From positions 434,001 through 498,000 of the forward strand of contig NZ_CP075187.1 of assembly GCF_020510665.1 (NCBI RefSeq): a DNA stretch of 64,000 bases, given 5' to 3'. Made by a program: the position numbers and the translations under genes. Within the stretch, counting starts at the first letter, position 1, and every line of letters begins with the position of its first letter. The notes beneath the pieces were generated by a model that was not told the origin of the DNA, did no database searches, and worked only from the letters and a program-made list of their open reading frames with translations. This document shows positions 8,896 to 18,766 of this stretch, one piece after another. Source of the stretch: Dechloromonas denitrificans. GTDB taxonomy: Bacteria > Pseudomonadota > Gammaproteobacteria > Burkholderiales > Rhodocyclaceae.

Positions 8896-11052
8896 ATGAG
8901 CAGTGGGATCGATTTTTTCGCCAAAAATTCCTTGCAGCCGACCGTCAGTTATCGGGCATCGGTTGTCTTGGCCTATCTCTTTCTGGCGATTGTTTGCGGA
9001 CTCGGTATGTCGAACGAATTCGGCCATATTGATGAAAATGTAACCACGCTGGCCCGCGAGCGCGGCAATGTGCTGTTTCGCCTGGTCGAGTTGACGCGGG
9101 ACTGGAATGCGCTGCATGGCGGCGTGTATGTCCGGGTTTCCGAGCACACACAACCCAATCCTTATCTGTCGCACCCGCAGCGCGATCTGGAAACGACGGA
9201 TGGGGTCCGCTTGACCATGATCAATCCGGCCTACATGACGCGCCAGATTGCAGAAATCGCCGAAAAGGCGAACGGGGTCAAATATCACATTACCAGCCTG
9301 AATCCGATTCGCCCGGCCAATATGCCGGATGCGTGGGAGGCGGAGGCTTTGCGTGCGTTCGAGGCACACAGCCAGCGCGAAGTGCTGTCCTTGATCAATC
9401 TTGAAACGGGTCCGGTGCATCGGTTCATGGCGCCGCTGCTGGTCAAGGAAGCCTGTTTGCCGTGCCACAAGAAACAGGGGTATCAGCTGGGGCAGGTGCG
9501 CGGCGGGATCAGCATCACCATGCCTGCCCGCGAGGTGCTTGAAATTCGCCACGAGCAACGCCTGCGGACGATGCTGACTTACGGTGCCGCCGGATTGATC
9601 ATCGGGCTCCTGATGCATTTTGCGATCTGGCGCTCGCGTCGCCATTTCCTGCGTCTGCACGAGTTGACCGCAGGACAGGAAAATTTGATCGTCGAACGTA
9701 CGCAAGCGCTGTCCAGCGCGAATAGCCAATTGATCGATGAAATTGCCGAACGCAGGCGCAATGAGGCGCTGATTGCCGAAAGCGAGGCGCGCTACCGTTC
9801 CGTGATCGAAACCAGCCAGGACGGCATCCTGATCATGCAGGCGCCGACCTTCGAGATCGTGTTTGCCAACGAACGCGCAGCGGCCATGCTCGGTTTGCTG
9901 CCCGAGCGCCTGCTTGGGCGGCCGGTGATCGATTTTGTCTTCGAGCCTGACCGGCCGATGGTGGCCGAGCGCCTTGGCCAGCGCTTGCGCGGCTTACCGG
10001 TTTCTGCCGCAGCCCGTTGTCGTTTTGCCGATCCGGAGGTTGGCCGGGTACGCGTTTGCGATGTCCATATTGCTCGCATCGAAAGCGATGCCGGGTTGTT
10101 GCAATGGGTGGTCAGCGTGCAGGATGTGACGGACCGTCTGGCCAGCGAGCGAGCCCTGCAGATTTCTGCCGCGGTGATGGAAAGCGCAACGGAAGGGATT
10201 GTGGTCACCGATGTCGATAACCATATCATCCAGGTTAATCCGGCATTTACGGCCATTTCCGGCTACCGGCCGCAGGAGGTCCTTGGCAAGGATCCGCGCT
10301 TGCTCGGTGCAGGGCGTCACTCCGACGGGTTCTTCAAGGACATGTGGGCGCGGTTGGCGAGCGAAGGACACTGGGCCGGCGAAGTCTGGAACAAGCGTCC
10401 GGATGGCACGGTCTACGTCGTCTGGCTGGCAATTTCCTCGATCCACGGCGGCGCGCTGGAAAGCGGCGGACGACATGTCGCGACCTTCATCGACATTACC
10501 CAGCGCAAGGAAATGGAAGAGTTGCTACGCCACAAGGCGCACAGCGACCCGCTGACCAATCTGCCGAATCGGGCGCTGTTCTACGATCGCCTGCAAATGG
10601 TCCAGACCCAGGCTCGCCGCTATGGCGAACAGTTCGGTCTGCTTTATCTCGACCTGGATTACTTCAAGAATGTGAATGACACGCTCGGCCATGCCGCCGG
10701 TGATGCCCTCTTGATCGAGGCGGCGCGACGCCTGGTCCTGGCGGTGCGCGATTCGGATACCGTAGCGCGTCTGGGCGGCGACGAGTTTGCCGTCATCCTG
10801 CCGAAAATTTCGGGGCAGGGTGAGGTGGAAGAGGTGGCGCAGCGGATCGTGCTCGAAATGGCACGGGAATTCCACCTGGAAGTCGATGTGGCGCGCATCT
10901 CGGCCAGTGTCGGCATCGCCCTTTTTCCGGTGCATGGTGAAGATCTGGATGTGCTCAAGCAGCATGCCGACATGGCGCTCTACGCCGTCAAGCGGGCCGG
11001 CCGGAATGGCTATCAGGTTTATCTGCCAGGGCCGGCGCTCAAGGCCGACTGA
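8896..11052 (+). CDS. haem-motif (DUF3365-like) PAS-PAS diguanylate cyclase
   Basis: A 718-residue membrane protein: transmembrane helix about 22-37, a periplasmic domain of some 185 residues resembling DUF3365/Tll0287-like sensors and containing C187-x-x-C190-H191 (a c-type haem attachment motif), a second helix near 227-245, two PAS domains (about 300-420 and 425-545) and a GGDEF domain to the end. The GGDEF active site is intact (GGDEF) and is preceded by RDSD five residues upstream, the c-di-GMP inhibitory I-site. No EAL domain follows. Likely role: c-di-GMP synthesis tuned by a periplasmic haem-based redox or gas signal. It converges with the next GGDEF gene, ten bases apart. Confidence 0.85.
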   Translation: MSSGIDFFAKNSLQPTVSYRASVVLAYLFLAIVCGLGMSNEFGHIDENVTTLARERGNVLFRLVELTRDWNALHGGVYVRVSEHTQPNPYLSHPQRDLETTDGVRLTMINPAYMTRQIAEIAEKANGVKYHITSLNPIRPANMPDAWEAEALRAFEAHSQREVLSLINLETGPVHRFMAPLLVKEACLPCHKKQGYQLGQVRGGISITMPAREVLEIRHEQRLRTMLTYGAAGLIIGLLMHFAIWRSRRHFLRLHELTAGQENLIVERTQALSSANSQLIDEIAERRRNEALIAESEARYRSVIETSQDGILIMQAPTFEIVFANERAAAMLGLLPERLLGRPVIDFVFEPDRPMVAERLGQRLRGLPVSAAARCRFADPEVGRVRVCDVHIARIESDAGLLQWVVSVQDVTDRLASERALQISAAVMESATEGIVVTDVDNHIIQVNPAFTAISGYRPQEVLGKDPRLLGAGRHSDGFFKDMWARLASEGHWAGEVWNKRPDGTVYVVWLAISSIHGGALESGGRHVATFIDITQRKEMEELLRHKAHSDPLTNLPNRALFYDRLQMVQTQARRYGEQFGLLYLDLDYFKNVNDTLGHAAGDALLIEAARRLVLAVRDSDTVARLGGDEFAVILPKISGQGEVEEVAQRIVLEMAREFHLEVDVARISASVGIALFPVHGEDLDVLKQHADMALYAVKRAGRNGYQVYLPGPALKAD

Positions 11053-11062
11053 AGCGCGCCGG

Positions 11063-12040
11063 CTACTCGCAGGCGCGGAAACTGCCGTCTTCCACCGAAA
11101 AATAAACCGCCCGGTTGCGACCTTCGTGTTTGGCCTGATAGAGCGCAACATCGGCCGACGAGAGCAAGGTGTCGGTGTCGGCATCCTCGGTTGGGGTCAT
11201 CACCGCGACACCGATGCTGAGACTGAGGAATGGGGTCGGAGCTGTGTCCGGATGGGCAATCTGCAGCGCATCGACTTGTCGGCAAATCTTGCCGGCCAGC
11301 TGGCAGGCATTGTCTTCGTTGTAGCCCGGCAAGACCAGTGCAAACTCATCGCCGCCGTAGCGTGCCGCCAGCCCGCCGACCGGTCGCAATGTGCCGGAAA
11401 ACAGTTCGCCGACCTGTTTCAGGCAGGCATCGCCAATGTCGCGGCTGTGTACTGCATTGAAGTGACTGAACTGATCTAGGTCGCCGACCAGCAGGGCAAG
11501 TGGTCGGCCGGCTTTCCTGGCCTTGTCGAACTCCTGGGCAAGCGCCGCATCGAAGGTGCGGCGATTGGGCAAGCCGGTAACTTCATCCTGGGTGGTGCTT
11601 CGGCGCAGCATGTCGGTTTGCTGGCGCAGCAGGCGCTCGCGTGAAATATTGGCCGTGACGTCGCTGATCTGGATCAGGCATGCCGCCCTGGGATCGTCCC
11701 GCAGCGGGATGATGTGGATCAGTTGCTGAATCCGGCGTTCCCGCCGCCGATCCTGTTCGGTCTGATAAAGCGGCAGAATGGCGCCGTGCAGGGCCGGAGA
11801 GAGCAGTGCCGGCAGGCGGTGCCGGATTGCCTGGACGACGGCTTGCTGCAGTCGGTTGTTGGTGATTCCGGTCAGTGCCTCGGCCAGCATCTGGCCGTTG
11901 GCCAAGGCCGCCGTTTGGCCGCAGCGGGTGGCAAACCATTGATTCCAGTAAAGTACGCGCTGCTCGTGATCGAGAATCACGACACCGGATTCAAGGCTGT
12001 CGATGACAGCGCACAAGGCACTGGTCGGCAGATTGATCAT
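11063..12040 (-). CDS. PAS-GGDEF diguanylate cyclase
   Basis: A 325-residue soluble protein: an N-terminal PAS domain (about 10-120, with EQRVLYWNQWF) joined to a GGDEF domain (about 155-320) with an intact GGDEF signature. The I-site is missing: the position holds RPVG rather than RxxD, so product inhibition is not expected. The frame is open 96 bases further upstream, but the ATG at 12040 overlaps the cheC stop as ATGA and is the natural coupled start. It is the last gene of a receiver-CheC-GGDEF operon, which ties a chemotaxis-style phosphatase to c-di-GMP production. Confidence 0.87.
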   Translation of the reverse strand: MINLPTSALCAVIDSLESGVVILDHEQRVLYWNQWFATRCGQTAALANGQMLAEALTGITNNRLQQAVVQAIRHRLPALLSPALHGAILPLYQTEQDRRRERRIQQLIHIIPLRDDPRAACLIQISDVTANISRERLLRQQTDMLRRSTTQDEVTGLPNRRTFDAALAQEFDKARKAGRPLALLVGDLDQFSHFNAVHSRDIGDACLKQVGELFSGTLRPVGGLAARYGGDEFALVLPGYNEDNACQLAGKICRQVDALQIAHPDTAPTPFLSLSIGVAVMTPTEDADTDTLLSSADVALYQAKHEGRNRAVYFSVEDGSFRACE

Positions 12041-12657
12041 GCCAGTCCCTGGTCGTGCAGATATTGGGTCAGGCAGGACAGCAGATTGGCCATCGACGTT
12101 ACGCTGAGCAGAAACAGGATGTGTCCCTGGATGCATTGCTGGCTGATTTTCATGTCGACCTGGAGCAGGACGACCATGTGATCTTCGTCGCCCTCCAGGA
12201 TTTCGATCGAGTTGGTATCGCCGAAACGGTGCAGGGGCAAGGTGCTGTCAAAACTGATGTGCAGCAGGTCGGCCAGCGAGCTCATGCAGGCGTTGAGAAT
12301 AATGTTGCCGACTTCGCACATGGCTTCCTGTTCGAATTCGGACAGTTCCTCGACCGACATGTGCGGCCCGACCATCAGGCGGACGATTTCCAGGGCGTTC
12401 GACTCGGGGAAGACGAGCATCGCTTCCGCATCGAACGGGCCGCTGAATGTCTGGCTGACCGTGCTGAACTGGCGGAACTCCGTGCCGAGCAGAATTTCGG
12501 CGGCTTTTTCGCGTGGCACCACCATGACGCCCGGCGCGCTGAGCAGCACTTCGTCATTGACGATCTGGCTCAGGCTTGAGGCGGCACGGCCGACGCCGAT
12601 GTTGAAAATTTCACCCAGCGCATCGCACTGCAGTTCGCTCAGCTCGGTCATGCTCAA
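12037..12657 (-). CDS. cheC: CheC-type CheY-P phosphatase
   Basis: A 206-residue CheC/CheX/FliY family protein. Both phosphatase signatures are visible: ExxN in EIFNIG near residue 16 and EVGN near residue 111, each followed about 22 residues later by the conserved proline (SAP, TLP). These helices dephosphorylate a CheY-like receiver. The gene is sandwiched between a stand-alone receiver and a diguanylate cyclase with ATGA overlaps on both sides, so the neighbouring receiver is the probable substrate. Confidence 0.88.
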   Translation of the reverse strand: MSMTELSELQCDALGEIFNIGVGRAASSLSQIVNDEVLLSAPGVMVVPREKAAEILLGTEFRQFSTVSQTFSGPFDAEAMLVFPESNALEIVRLMVGPHMSVEELSEFEQEAMCEVGNIILNACMSSLADLLHISFDSTLPLHRFGDTNSIEILEGDEDHMVVLLQVDMKISQQCIQGHILFLLSVTSMANLLSCLTQYLHDQGLA

Positions 12658-13028
12658 GACTCGAAAAACGCGATGGCGTCAGCCACCGATTGCGCCGTGA
12701 TCGGCTTGGCGACGAAGTGTACACCGGCTCGGCTGGCTGCTTCACGGGTGCTTTCCTGAATGTTGGCTGTACATAGGGTAATCCGGGTATCCGGATGACG
12801 GATGCGGATGCGTCCAGCCGCTTCAAGCCCGCTGATGCCGGGCATGTTGACATCCATGCTGACAAAGTCAGGCGGTGTCTCGTTGGCCAGTGCGATGGCT
12901 TCGTCACCGTTGACTGCTTCGATGATCCGCCAGTTCGGGCGACTGTCGGCAATGATGGCCCTGATCAGCATGCGTGACATGCGGCTGTCGTCGACGATCA
13001 GAAGCAGCGGGGAATTTTCGATGTTCAT
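12654..13028 (-). CDS. CheY-like single-domain response regulator
   Basis: A 124-residue receiver without an output domain. The acidic pocket D13/D14, phosphoacceptor D59 (VSMDVNMPG) and the C-terminal lysine in VAKPI are present. It starts the operon, overlapping cheC by ATGA. The protein probably works by protein-protein contact, with CheC as phosphatase and perhaps the cyclase two genes on as target. The kinase is not encoded nearby. Confidence 0.88.
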   Translation of the reverse strand: MNIENSPLLLIVDDSRMSRMLIRAIIADSRPNWRIIEAVNGDEAIALANETPPDFVSMDVNMPGISGLEAAGRIRIRHPDTRITLCTANIQESTREAASRAGVHFVAKPITAQSVADAIAFFES

Positions 13029-13121
13029 CGCGTAATTATGACTAAAGTTGGGCCGGTGTCGTCAACTCAAATCAAATATCGCTGGGCCTGCTTTCGTACC
13101 GTAGCGGCGACTTTTGTTTGA

Positions 13122-14213
13122 TCAGGGTCCTGGCGGGATGGTGATTTCGACGCGCAAACCGCCTTTGGGCGTGTTTTTGGCCATGATCTGGCCGTTGACC
13201 GCAGCAAGGACGCGGCGGGCGATGGCCAGGCCCAGCCCATAGCCTTCGCCGGGATTGGTGCCACGGAAAAATGGGGTAAAGATAGCTTCCAGTTGATCGT
13301 CGGGGACGCCCGGCCCCTGATCGGTGATGGCGATCAGGCAATGGCGGTTTTCCAGGATGCGAGCTTCGATACTCAGGGTGCCGCCCTCCGGCGAAAATCG
13401 CAAGCCGTTGCGCAGGACGTTCTCGATTGCCCGGTGGAGCAGTTCGGCGTTGGCGCGCAAGGTGAAATCGGGCAGTGTCGGGCAGTCGACCGCGATATGC
13501 CGTGCCGTGGCTTCAAAACGCGTGTCTTCAATCAGATCACCCAGCAGATCGGCCAGGTCCAGCGTGTCGATATGCGTGCCGACCCCGGCTTCCAGGCGCG
13601 AAAGCGTCAGCAGTTCGCCGACCAGCCGGTTCATCCGCTCGCCTTCGCGTTCGATGCGCAGCAGGCTGTCGTCAATCCGGGCAGGTTGCTGGCGGGCCAG
13701 TCCGATGGCGGCGTGCAGTCGGGCGATCGGTGAGCGCAATTCGTGCGAAACGTCGTGCAGCAGCCGTTTTTGTCCTTCCATCAGGGCGCGTACATGGTCG
13801 CTCATGCGATCAAAACCTTGACCGAGGTCAGCCAGCTCGTCTCTTCTGCGCCCCATGCTTTGTCCGATCCTGAGATCCAGATTGCCCTCAGCCGCCGCTT
13901 CGAAGGCTTCGCGCAGGTGGCGGATCGGTTTGGCGATATACCAGGCGAGACCGGCAGCACAGAGCAGGCTGGCGAACAGCCCGGCGGCGATGTGGATGTA
14001 GGGGATGATCGGGCCGCGATGTTCGGGCGGCGGGGGCGGCCTGAAATCGTTCGGTGGTGGCAGGTGAGGGGGCGGCATGCGCTCCCGGTGCGAAGCGTCC
14101 GGGCGGGCATCGTGGTGCTGATGTTCAAGCCAGAAGAGTGTGCCGGTGGCGACGACGCCGACCATCTGGGCCAGCCAGACGAACAGGAAAAATTTCCAGA
14201 AAAGACGGCCCAT
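13122..14213 (-). CDS. CpxA-like sensor histidine kinase with His/Pro-rich periplasmic loop
   Basis: A 363-residue kinase: helix at about 8-29, a very short periplasmic segment (about 31-70), a second helix near 72-93, HAMP, HisKA with H157 in SHELRSP, and HATPase_c with DQGPGVP and GYGLGLA. The periplasmic segment has six histidines and runs of proline rather than a folded PAS-like sensor, which points to metal binding more than to misfolded-protein sensing. Its ATG lies three bases after the regulator stop, so the pair is one operon. The CpxP/Spy-like gene divergent from it supports a CpxA/RstB-type envelope-stress assignment. Confidence 0.85.
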   Translation of the reverse strand: MGRLFWKFFLFVWLAQMVGVVATGTLFWLEHQHHDARPDASHRERMPPPHLPPPNDFRPPPPPEHRGPIIPYIHIAAGLFASLLCAAGLAWYIAKPIRHLREAFEAAAEGNLDLRIGQSMGRRRDELADLGQGFDRMSDHVRALMEGQKRLLHDVSHELRSPIARLHAAIGLARQQPARIDDSLLRIEREGERMNRLVGELLTLSRLEAGVGTHIDTLDLADLLGDLIEDTRFEATARHIAVDCPTLPDFTLRANAELLHRAIENVLRNGLRFSPEGGTLSIEARILENRHCLIAITDQGPGVPDDQLEAIFTPFFRGTNPGEGYGLGLAIARRVLAAVNGQIMAKNTPKGGLRVEITIPPGP

Positions 14214-14216
14214 GAG

Positions 14217-14900
14217 TTATTCGCGGATCAGCTGGTAGCCCTGGCGATAAACCGTCTGGATGCATGAACGGCCATCCGCCAGTCGGCCAAGTTTCTGACG
14301 GATGCTGGAAAGATGGACGTCGATGCTGCGATCGAAGCGGCTCAGGGCGCGGCCCAAGGCTTGTTCGGAAAGCTCTTCCTTGCTGACCGGTCGGCCGGCG
14401 TGACGGGCGAGTGTTTCGAGCAGATTGTATTCAGTGCCGGTCAGCTCGACGGCGTCTCCATTCCATTCGACGCGCCGTTGCTCGGGGCGGACGCAGAGGG
14501 CGCCAAAAACCAGCGGGGCGCTGCTGCTTTCGGCGGAGGCGGCGCTTCGCCTGAGAATGGCGCGCAGCCGGGCCGCCAGTTCGCGGGGCAGGCAGGGCTT
14601 GGGGACGTAATCGTCGGCGCCGAGCTCAAGTCCGACGATGCGATCCATGTCGTCGCCACGAGCGGTCAGCATCAGGATCGGCATCGTGCTGGCCGCCCGG
14701 ATTTGACGCAGGACTTCGATTCCGGAAAGGCGGGGCATCATCACGTCGAGCACAGCAATCGCATAATTGCCGCTCAGTGCGGCCTGGACGCCGCTTTCGC
14801 CGTCATGCTCGGTGGCGACGGTAAAGCCATCCTGGGCCAGGTAGTCACCGAGCATTTCGGCCAGTTCGACATCATCGTCAATCAGCAAAACTGCTGTCAT
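14217..14900 (-). CDS. OmpR-family response regulator, CpxR-like
   Basis: A 227-residue regulator: receiver domain (LLIDDDVELAEML; phosphoacceptor in AVLDVMMPRLSG) and a C-terminal winged helix (ELTGTEYNLLETLARHAG, then RSIDVHLSSIRQKLG). The frame is open to 14945, but the ATG at 14900, giving MTAVLLIDDD and preceded by GGAAAG, is the usual start. A perfect CpxR-like direct repeat lies 69 bases upstream in the divergent intergenic region, consistent with autoregulation and control of the CpxP-like gene. Confidence 0.88.
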   Translation of the reverse strand: MTAVLLIDDDVELAEMLGDYLAQDGFTVATEHDGESGVQAALSGNYAIAVLDVMMPRLSGIEVLRQIRAASTMPILMLTARGDDMDRIVGLELGADDYVPKPCLPRELAARLRAILRRSAASAESSSAPLVFGALCVRPEQRRVEWNGDAVELTGTEYNLLETLARHAGRPVSKEELSEQALGRALSRFDRSIDVHLSSIRQKLGRLADGRSCIQTVYRQGYQLIRE

Positions 14901-14968
14901 TGCACTTTCCGTTGCTGGGTTCGCATGGGTTGGGATCATAGCCAAGGCTTTTTCAATTCGGCACTGAA

Positions 14969-14996
14969 TTTACAGACTTTTACCGGCTGCTAACGG
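14969..14996 (-). promoter_or_regulatory. CpxR-like box between cpxR-like and cpxP-like genes
   Basis: Read on the minus strand, 14969-14983 is GTAAA-AGTCT-GTAAA, an exact match to the GTAAA-N5-GTAAA CpxR consensus. The adjacent bases to 14996 (on the plus strand, ccggctgctaacg) are also conserved in the second box at 15600. It is placed to serve both divergent genes. Confidence 0.75.
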
Positions 14997-15076
14997 CGGT
15001 TAACCGTGGGTCGGCAAACAATTCATGCCTCGACTGGCCGCAGTGGCCGGACGCATCCCATTCAACAGGAGAACCC

Positions 15077-15535
15077 ATGAAATCCCGTCTTTTTATTGCT
15101 GTCTTGCTTGCTGCTTCCTTTTCTGTGCACGCCCAGCCATCTGCTCCGGTCGACCAGCCCTGCATGGCAAAAATGGGCCGACATGAACATGCTGCCAGTG
15201 GGCCGGGGGGCGCACTGCCCCCGTTCCTGCATGGCATGAAACTCAGTGAACGGCAGCAGGATCAGGTTTTTGAACTCATGCACGCCCAGGTGCCGGCCAT
15301 GCGTCAGCAGGAAAAACAGCTGCGGAAATCTCTTGATGCCCTCCGCCAGCTGGCGCTCGATGAGCGATTCGACGAAACACGAGCCCAGGCGCTGGCGCAG
15401 TCCGCGGCTAGCTCGCAAACTGAAATGGCGTTGTTGAAGGTTCAGCTGGATCGAAAGGTGCTCGCTTTATTGAGCGCGGATCAGCGTAAACAGCTGGCGG
15501 CAAAAATTGCCAGCCGTCCGGATTTGCCGCTTTAA
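15077..15535 (+). CDS. CpxP/Spy-like periplasmic protein
   Basis: A 152-residue exported protein with signal peptide MKSRLFIAVLLAASFSVHA. The mature part is all-helical and carries the LTxxQ-type motif as LSERQQDQVF (near residue 55) and again as LSADQRKQL near the C-terminus, the signature of the Spy/CpxP family of periplasmic chaperones and sensor modulators. The N-terminus holds CMAKMGRHEHAA, a potential metal ligand set. AGGAGA precedes the ATG. It is divergent from the CpxAR-like operon and is the expected feedback partner of that kinase. Confidence 0.82.
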   Translation: MKSRLFIAVLLAASFSVHAQPSAPVDQPCMAKMGRHEHAASGPGGALPPFLHGMKLSERQQDQVFELMHAQVPAMRQQEKQLRKSLDALRQLALDERFDETRAQALAQSAASSQTEMALLKVQLDRKVLALLSADQRKQLAAKIASRPDLPL

Positions 15536-15599
15536 GCTGGTTTTACGCCGGAATGTTTCCCTGCAAGCTTGCCGGATGTCGGATTGCGGGGGATTTTTC

Positions 15600-15626
15600 T
15601 TAACAAACTTTTACCCTGCTTAACGC
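15600..15626 (-). promoter_or_regulatory. second CpxR-like box, upstream of EF-hand gene
   Basis: On the minus strand 15600-15614 reads GTAAA-AGTTT-GTTAA, one mismatch from consensus. The flank (ccctgcttaacg on the plus strand) repeats the flank of the first box almost base for base, so this looks like a second target of the same regulator. Confidence 0.6.
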
Positions 15627-15726
15627 CAACCACCGCCCATTCTGGCCGTTTTGGGCCGATAAATTGCTCGAAAGGAACGGTCAGGAGACTCCTGATCTTC
15701 ATTCAACCTGTTTCAAGGAGCCAATC

Positions 15727-16431
15727 ATGATCGGTGGCATCGGTAATGCATCACAAATGAGTAGTCGGCTGTTCTCGGCACTCGATACGAAAAGTCAGGG
15801 CTATCTCGAGAAAAGCGACTTTGTTTCGGCTTTCAGCAAGATTTCGAATAGCAGCAATAGCAGCAGTTCCAGTAGCACCAGTGTTGACGACGTTTTCTCC
15901 GCACTGGATAGCGATAGCGATGGCAAGGTTACCGAAAGCGAATTTGCCAGTACCTTGTCCAAGCTGCAGGAAGAACTCGATGGACAGTTCAACCAGATGC
16001 GCATGCAGGGCCAGGGTGGGCATGGCGGCGGAGGCATGGGTGGCATGCCTCCGCCGCCACCGCAGGGCAATGATGCGGGATTTACCAAGGATGAACTGAG
16101 TAGCCAGCTTGAAGAGATCGGCTCGTCCGATTCGCAGCGTTCAAGCCTGATTTCGAAAGTGGTCGATAATTTCGAGGCTGCCGATACGGATCAGGATGGC
16201 AAGGTCAGCTTTAGCGAGGCCATGGCATACGACCAGTCTACACAGCAAACGGGAACGAGCGATTCCTCCGATACGTCGTCGGCCAGCACCTCTTCCGCGG
16301 CAAGCAGCAGCGCTAGCAATAGCGATGCTCAGATCATGCTCAAGATCATGCAATTGATGCACGCTTACGGTAATCCCGCCCACTCTGGCGAGAACTCGGC
16401 CGTTTCCAGCTTGCTCTCGGTGACTGCCTGA
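15727..16431 (+). CDS. EF-hand calcium-binding protein
   Basis: A 234-residue acidic, Ser-rich protein with three canonical or near-canonical EF-hand loops: DTKSQGYLEKSD (20-31), DSDSDGKVTESE (61-72) and DTDQDGKVSFSE (153-164). Between loops two and three lies a Gly/Met/Pro-rich linker with five consecutive prolines; a Ser/Thr-rich region precedes the C-terminus. No signal peptide is visible, so it is cytoplasmic or leaves by a leaderless route. AAGGAG precedes the chosen ATG; the frame extends 63 bases further but with no better start. Function unknown; calcium binding is a strong inference. The upstream CpxR-like box suggests control by envelope stress. Confidence 0.8.
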   Translation: MIGGIGNASQMSSRLFSALDTKSQGYLEKSDFVSAFSKISNSSNSSSSSSTSVDDVFSALDSDSDGKVTESEFASTLSKLQEELDGQFNQMRMQGQGGHGGGGMGGMPPPPPQGNDAGFTKDELSSQLEEIGSSDSQRSSLISKVVDNFEAADTDQDGKVSFSEAMAYDQSTQQTGTSDSSDTSSASTSSAASSSASNSDAQIMLKIMQLMHAYGNPAHSGENSAVSSLLSVTA

Positions 16432-16451
16432 AGCACTGTTGCGAGCGGATC

Positions 16452-16476
16452 AGCCGGCCTCGGGCCGGCTTTTTTT
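16452..16476 (+). terminator. rho-independent terminator after EF-hand gene
   Basis: AGCCGGCC, three-base loop, GGCCGGCT followed by seven T residues. Confidence 0.9.
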
Positions 16477-16498
16477 CGTCCTGCCTTTGCTGAGTGCT

Positions 16499-16526
16499 CT
16501 TGAAATCGGCTGGGGTCACCCCTATT
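16499..16526 (+). promoter_or_regulatory. sigma-32 heat-shock promoter of groESL
   Basis: CTTGAAA at 16499-16505, 13-base spacer, CCCCTATT at 16519-16526: a very close match to the RpoH consensus (CTTGAAA, CCCCATNT). It abuts the CIRCE element. Confidence 0.8.
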
Positions 16527-16527
16527 A

Positions 16528-16554
16528 TTAGCACTCGACCCGGGTGAGTGCTAA
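16528..16554 (+). promoter_or_regulatory. CIRCE operator (HrcA site)
   Basis: TTAGCACTC, nine-base spacer, GAGTGCTAA: an exact match to the CIRCE consensus. It overlaps the expected transcription start of the sigma-32 promoter, so HrcA repression and RpoH activation are combined. Confidence 0.95.
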
Positions 16555-16635
16555 CGATTTGCCTCCCCCGATCCCGGATGCCCTTTGTTGCAAGCCGGCC
16601 AATTTCAATGTCTGTGAACTACTAGGAGTAGCTTT

Positions 16636-16926
16636 ATGAATATCCGTCCTTTGCACGACCGTGTGATCGTCAAGCGTGTTGAAGCCGAGCGCACCACTGC
16701 CTCCGGCATCGTCATTCCTGATTCCGCTGGCGAAAAGCCGGATCAGGGCGAAATCCTGGCCGTTGGCCCGGGCAAGCGTGACGACAACGGCAAGCAAATC
16801 GCTCTCGACGTCAAAGTCGGCGATCGCGTTCTGTTCGGCAAGTACGCCGGCCAGGCCGTCAAGGTCGATGGTCAGGAAGTCCTGGTCATGCGTGAAGAAG
16901 ACATCATGGGCGTTCTGCAGAAGTAA
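16636..16926 (+). CDS. groES: co-chaperonin GroES
   Basis: A 96-residue GroES at full family length. It begins [14 protein letters not shown], contains the mobile loop ([21 protein letters not shown]) and the conserved VLFGKYAG and EEDIMGV segments. It caps the GroEL ring during ATP-driven folding in the cytoplasm. AGGAG precedes the ATG. First gene of the groESL operon under sigma-32 and HrcA control. Confidence 0.98.
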   Translation: MNIRPLHDRVIVKRVEAERTTASGIVIPDSAGEKPDQGEILAVGPGKRDDNGKQIALDVKVGDRVLFGKYAGQAVKVDGQEVLVMREEDIMGVLQK

Positions 16927-16947
16927 TTTCTGCATCCCTCGAAATGA

Positions 16948-16996
16948 CGGTTGATCCCACACCCCAAGGGTGCTTCCTACGGGGCGCGGTCAACCG
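16948..16996 (+). other. stem-loop element in the groES-groEL intergenic region
   Basis: CGGTTGA (16948-16954) pairs with TCAACCG (16990-16996), enclosing a second hairpin CACCC-CAA-GGGTG. There is no U-tract, so it is an intercistronic RNA structure rather than a terminator. Confidence 0.6.
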
Positions 16997-17025
16997 GAAA
17001 ATTGATCAAAATTCAGGAGTTTTAA

Positions 17026-18678
<1,653 letters not shown>

Positions 18679-18707
18679 TTGCCCCGTCCAGGTTTTACCG
18701 CTTGATC

Positions 18708-18735
18708 AAAGCCCCGCCGAGTGCGGGGCTTTTTT
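18708..18735 (+). terminator. rho-independent terminator after groEL
   Basis: AGCCCCGC, short loop, GCGGGGCT followed by a T-tract. Confidence 0.92.
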
Positions 18736-18766
18736 GCGCCATATCAAGGCGCAAGGCTGGATTTTT

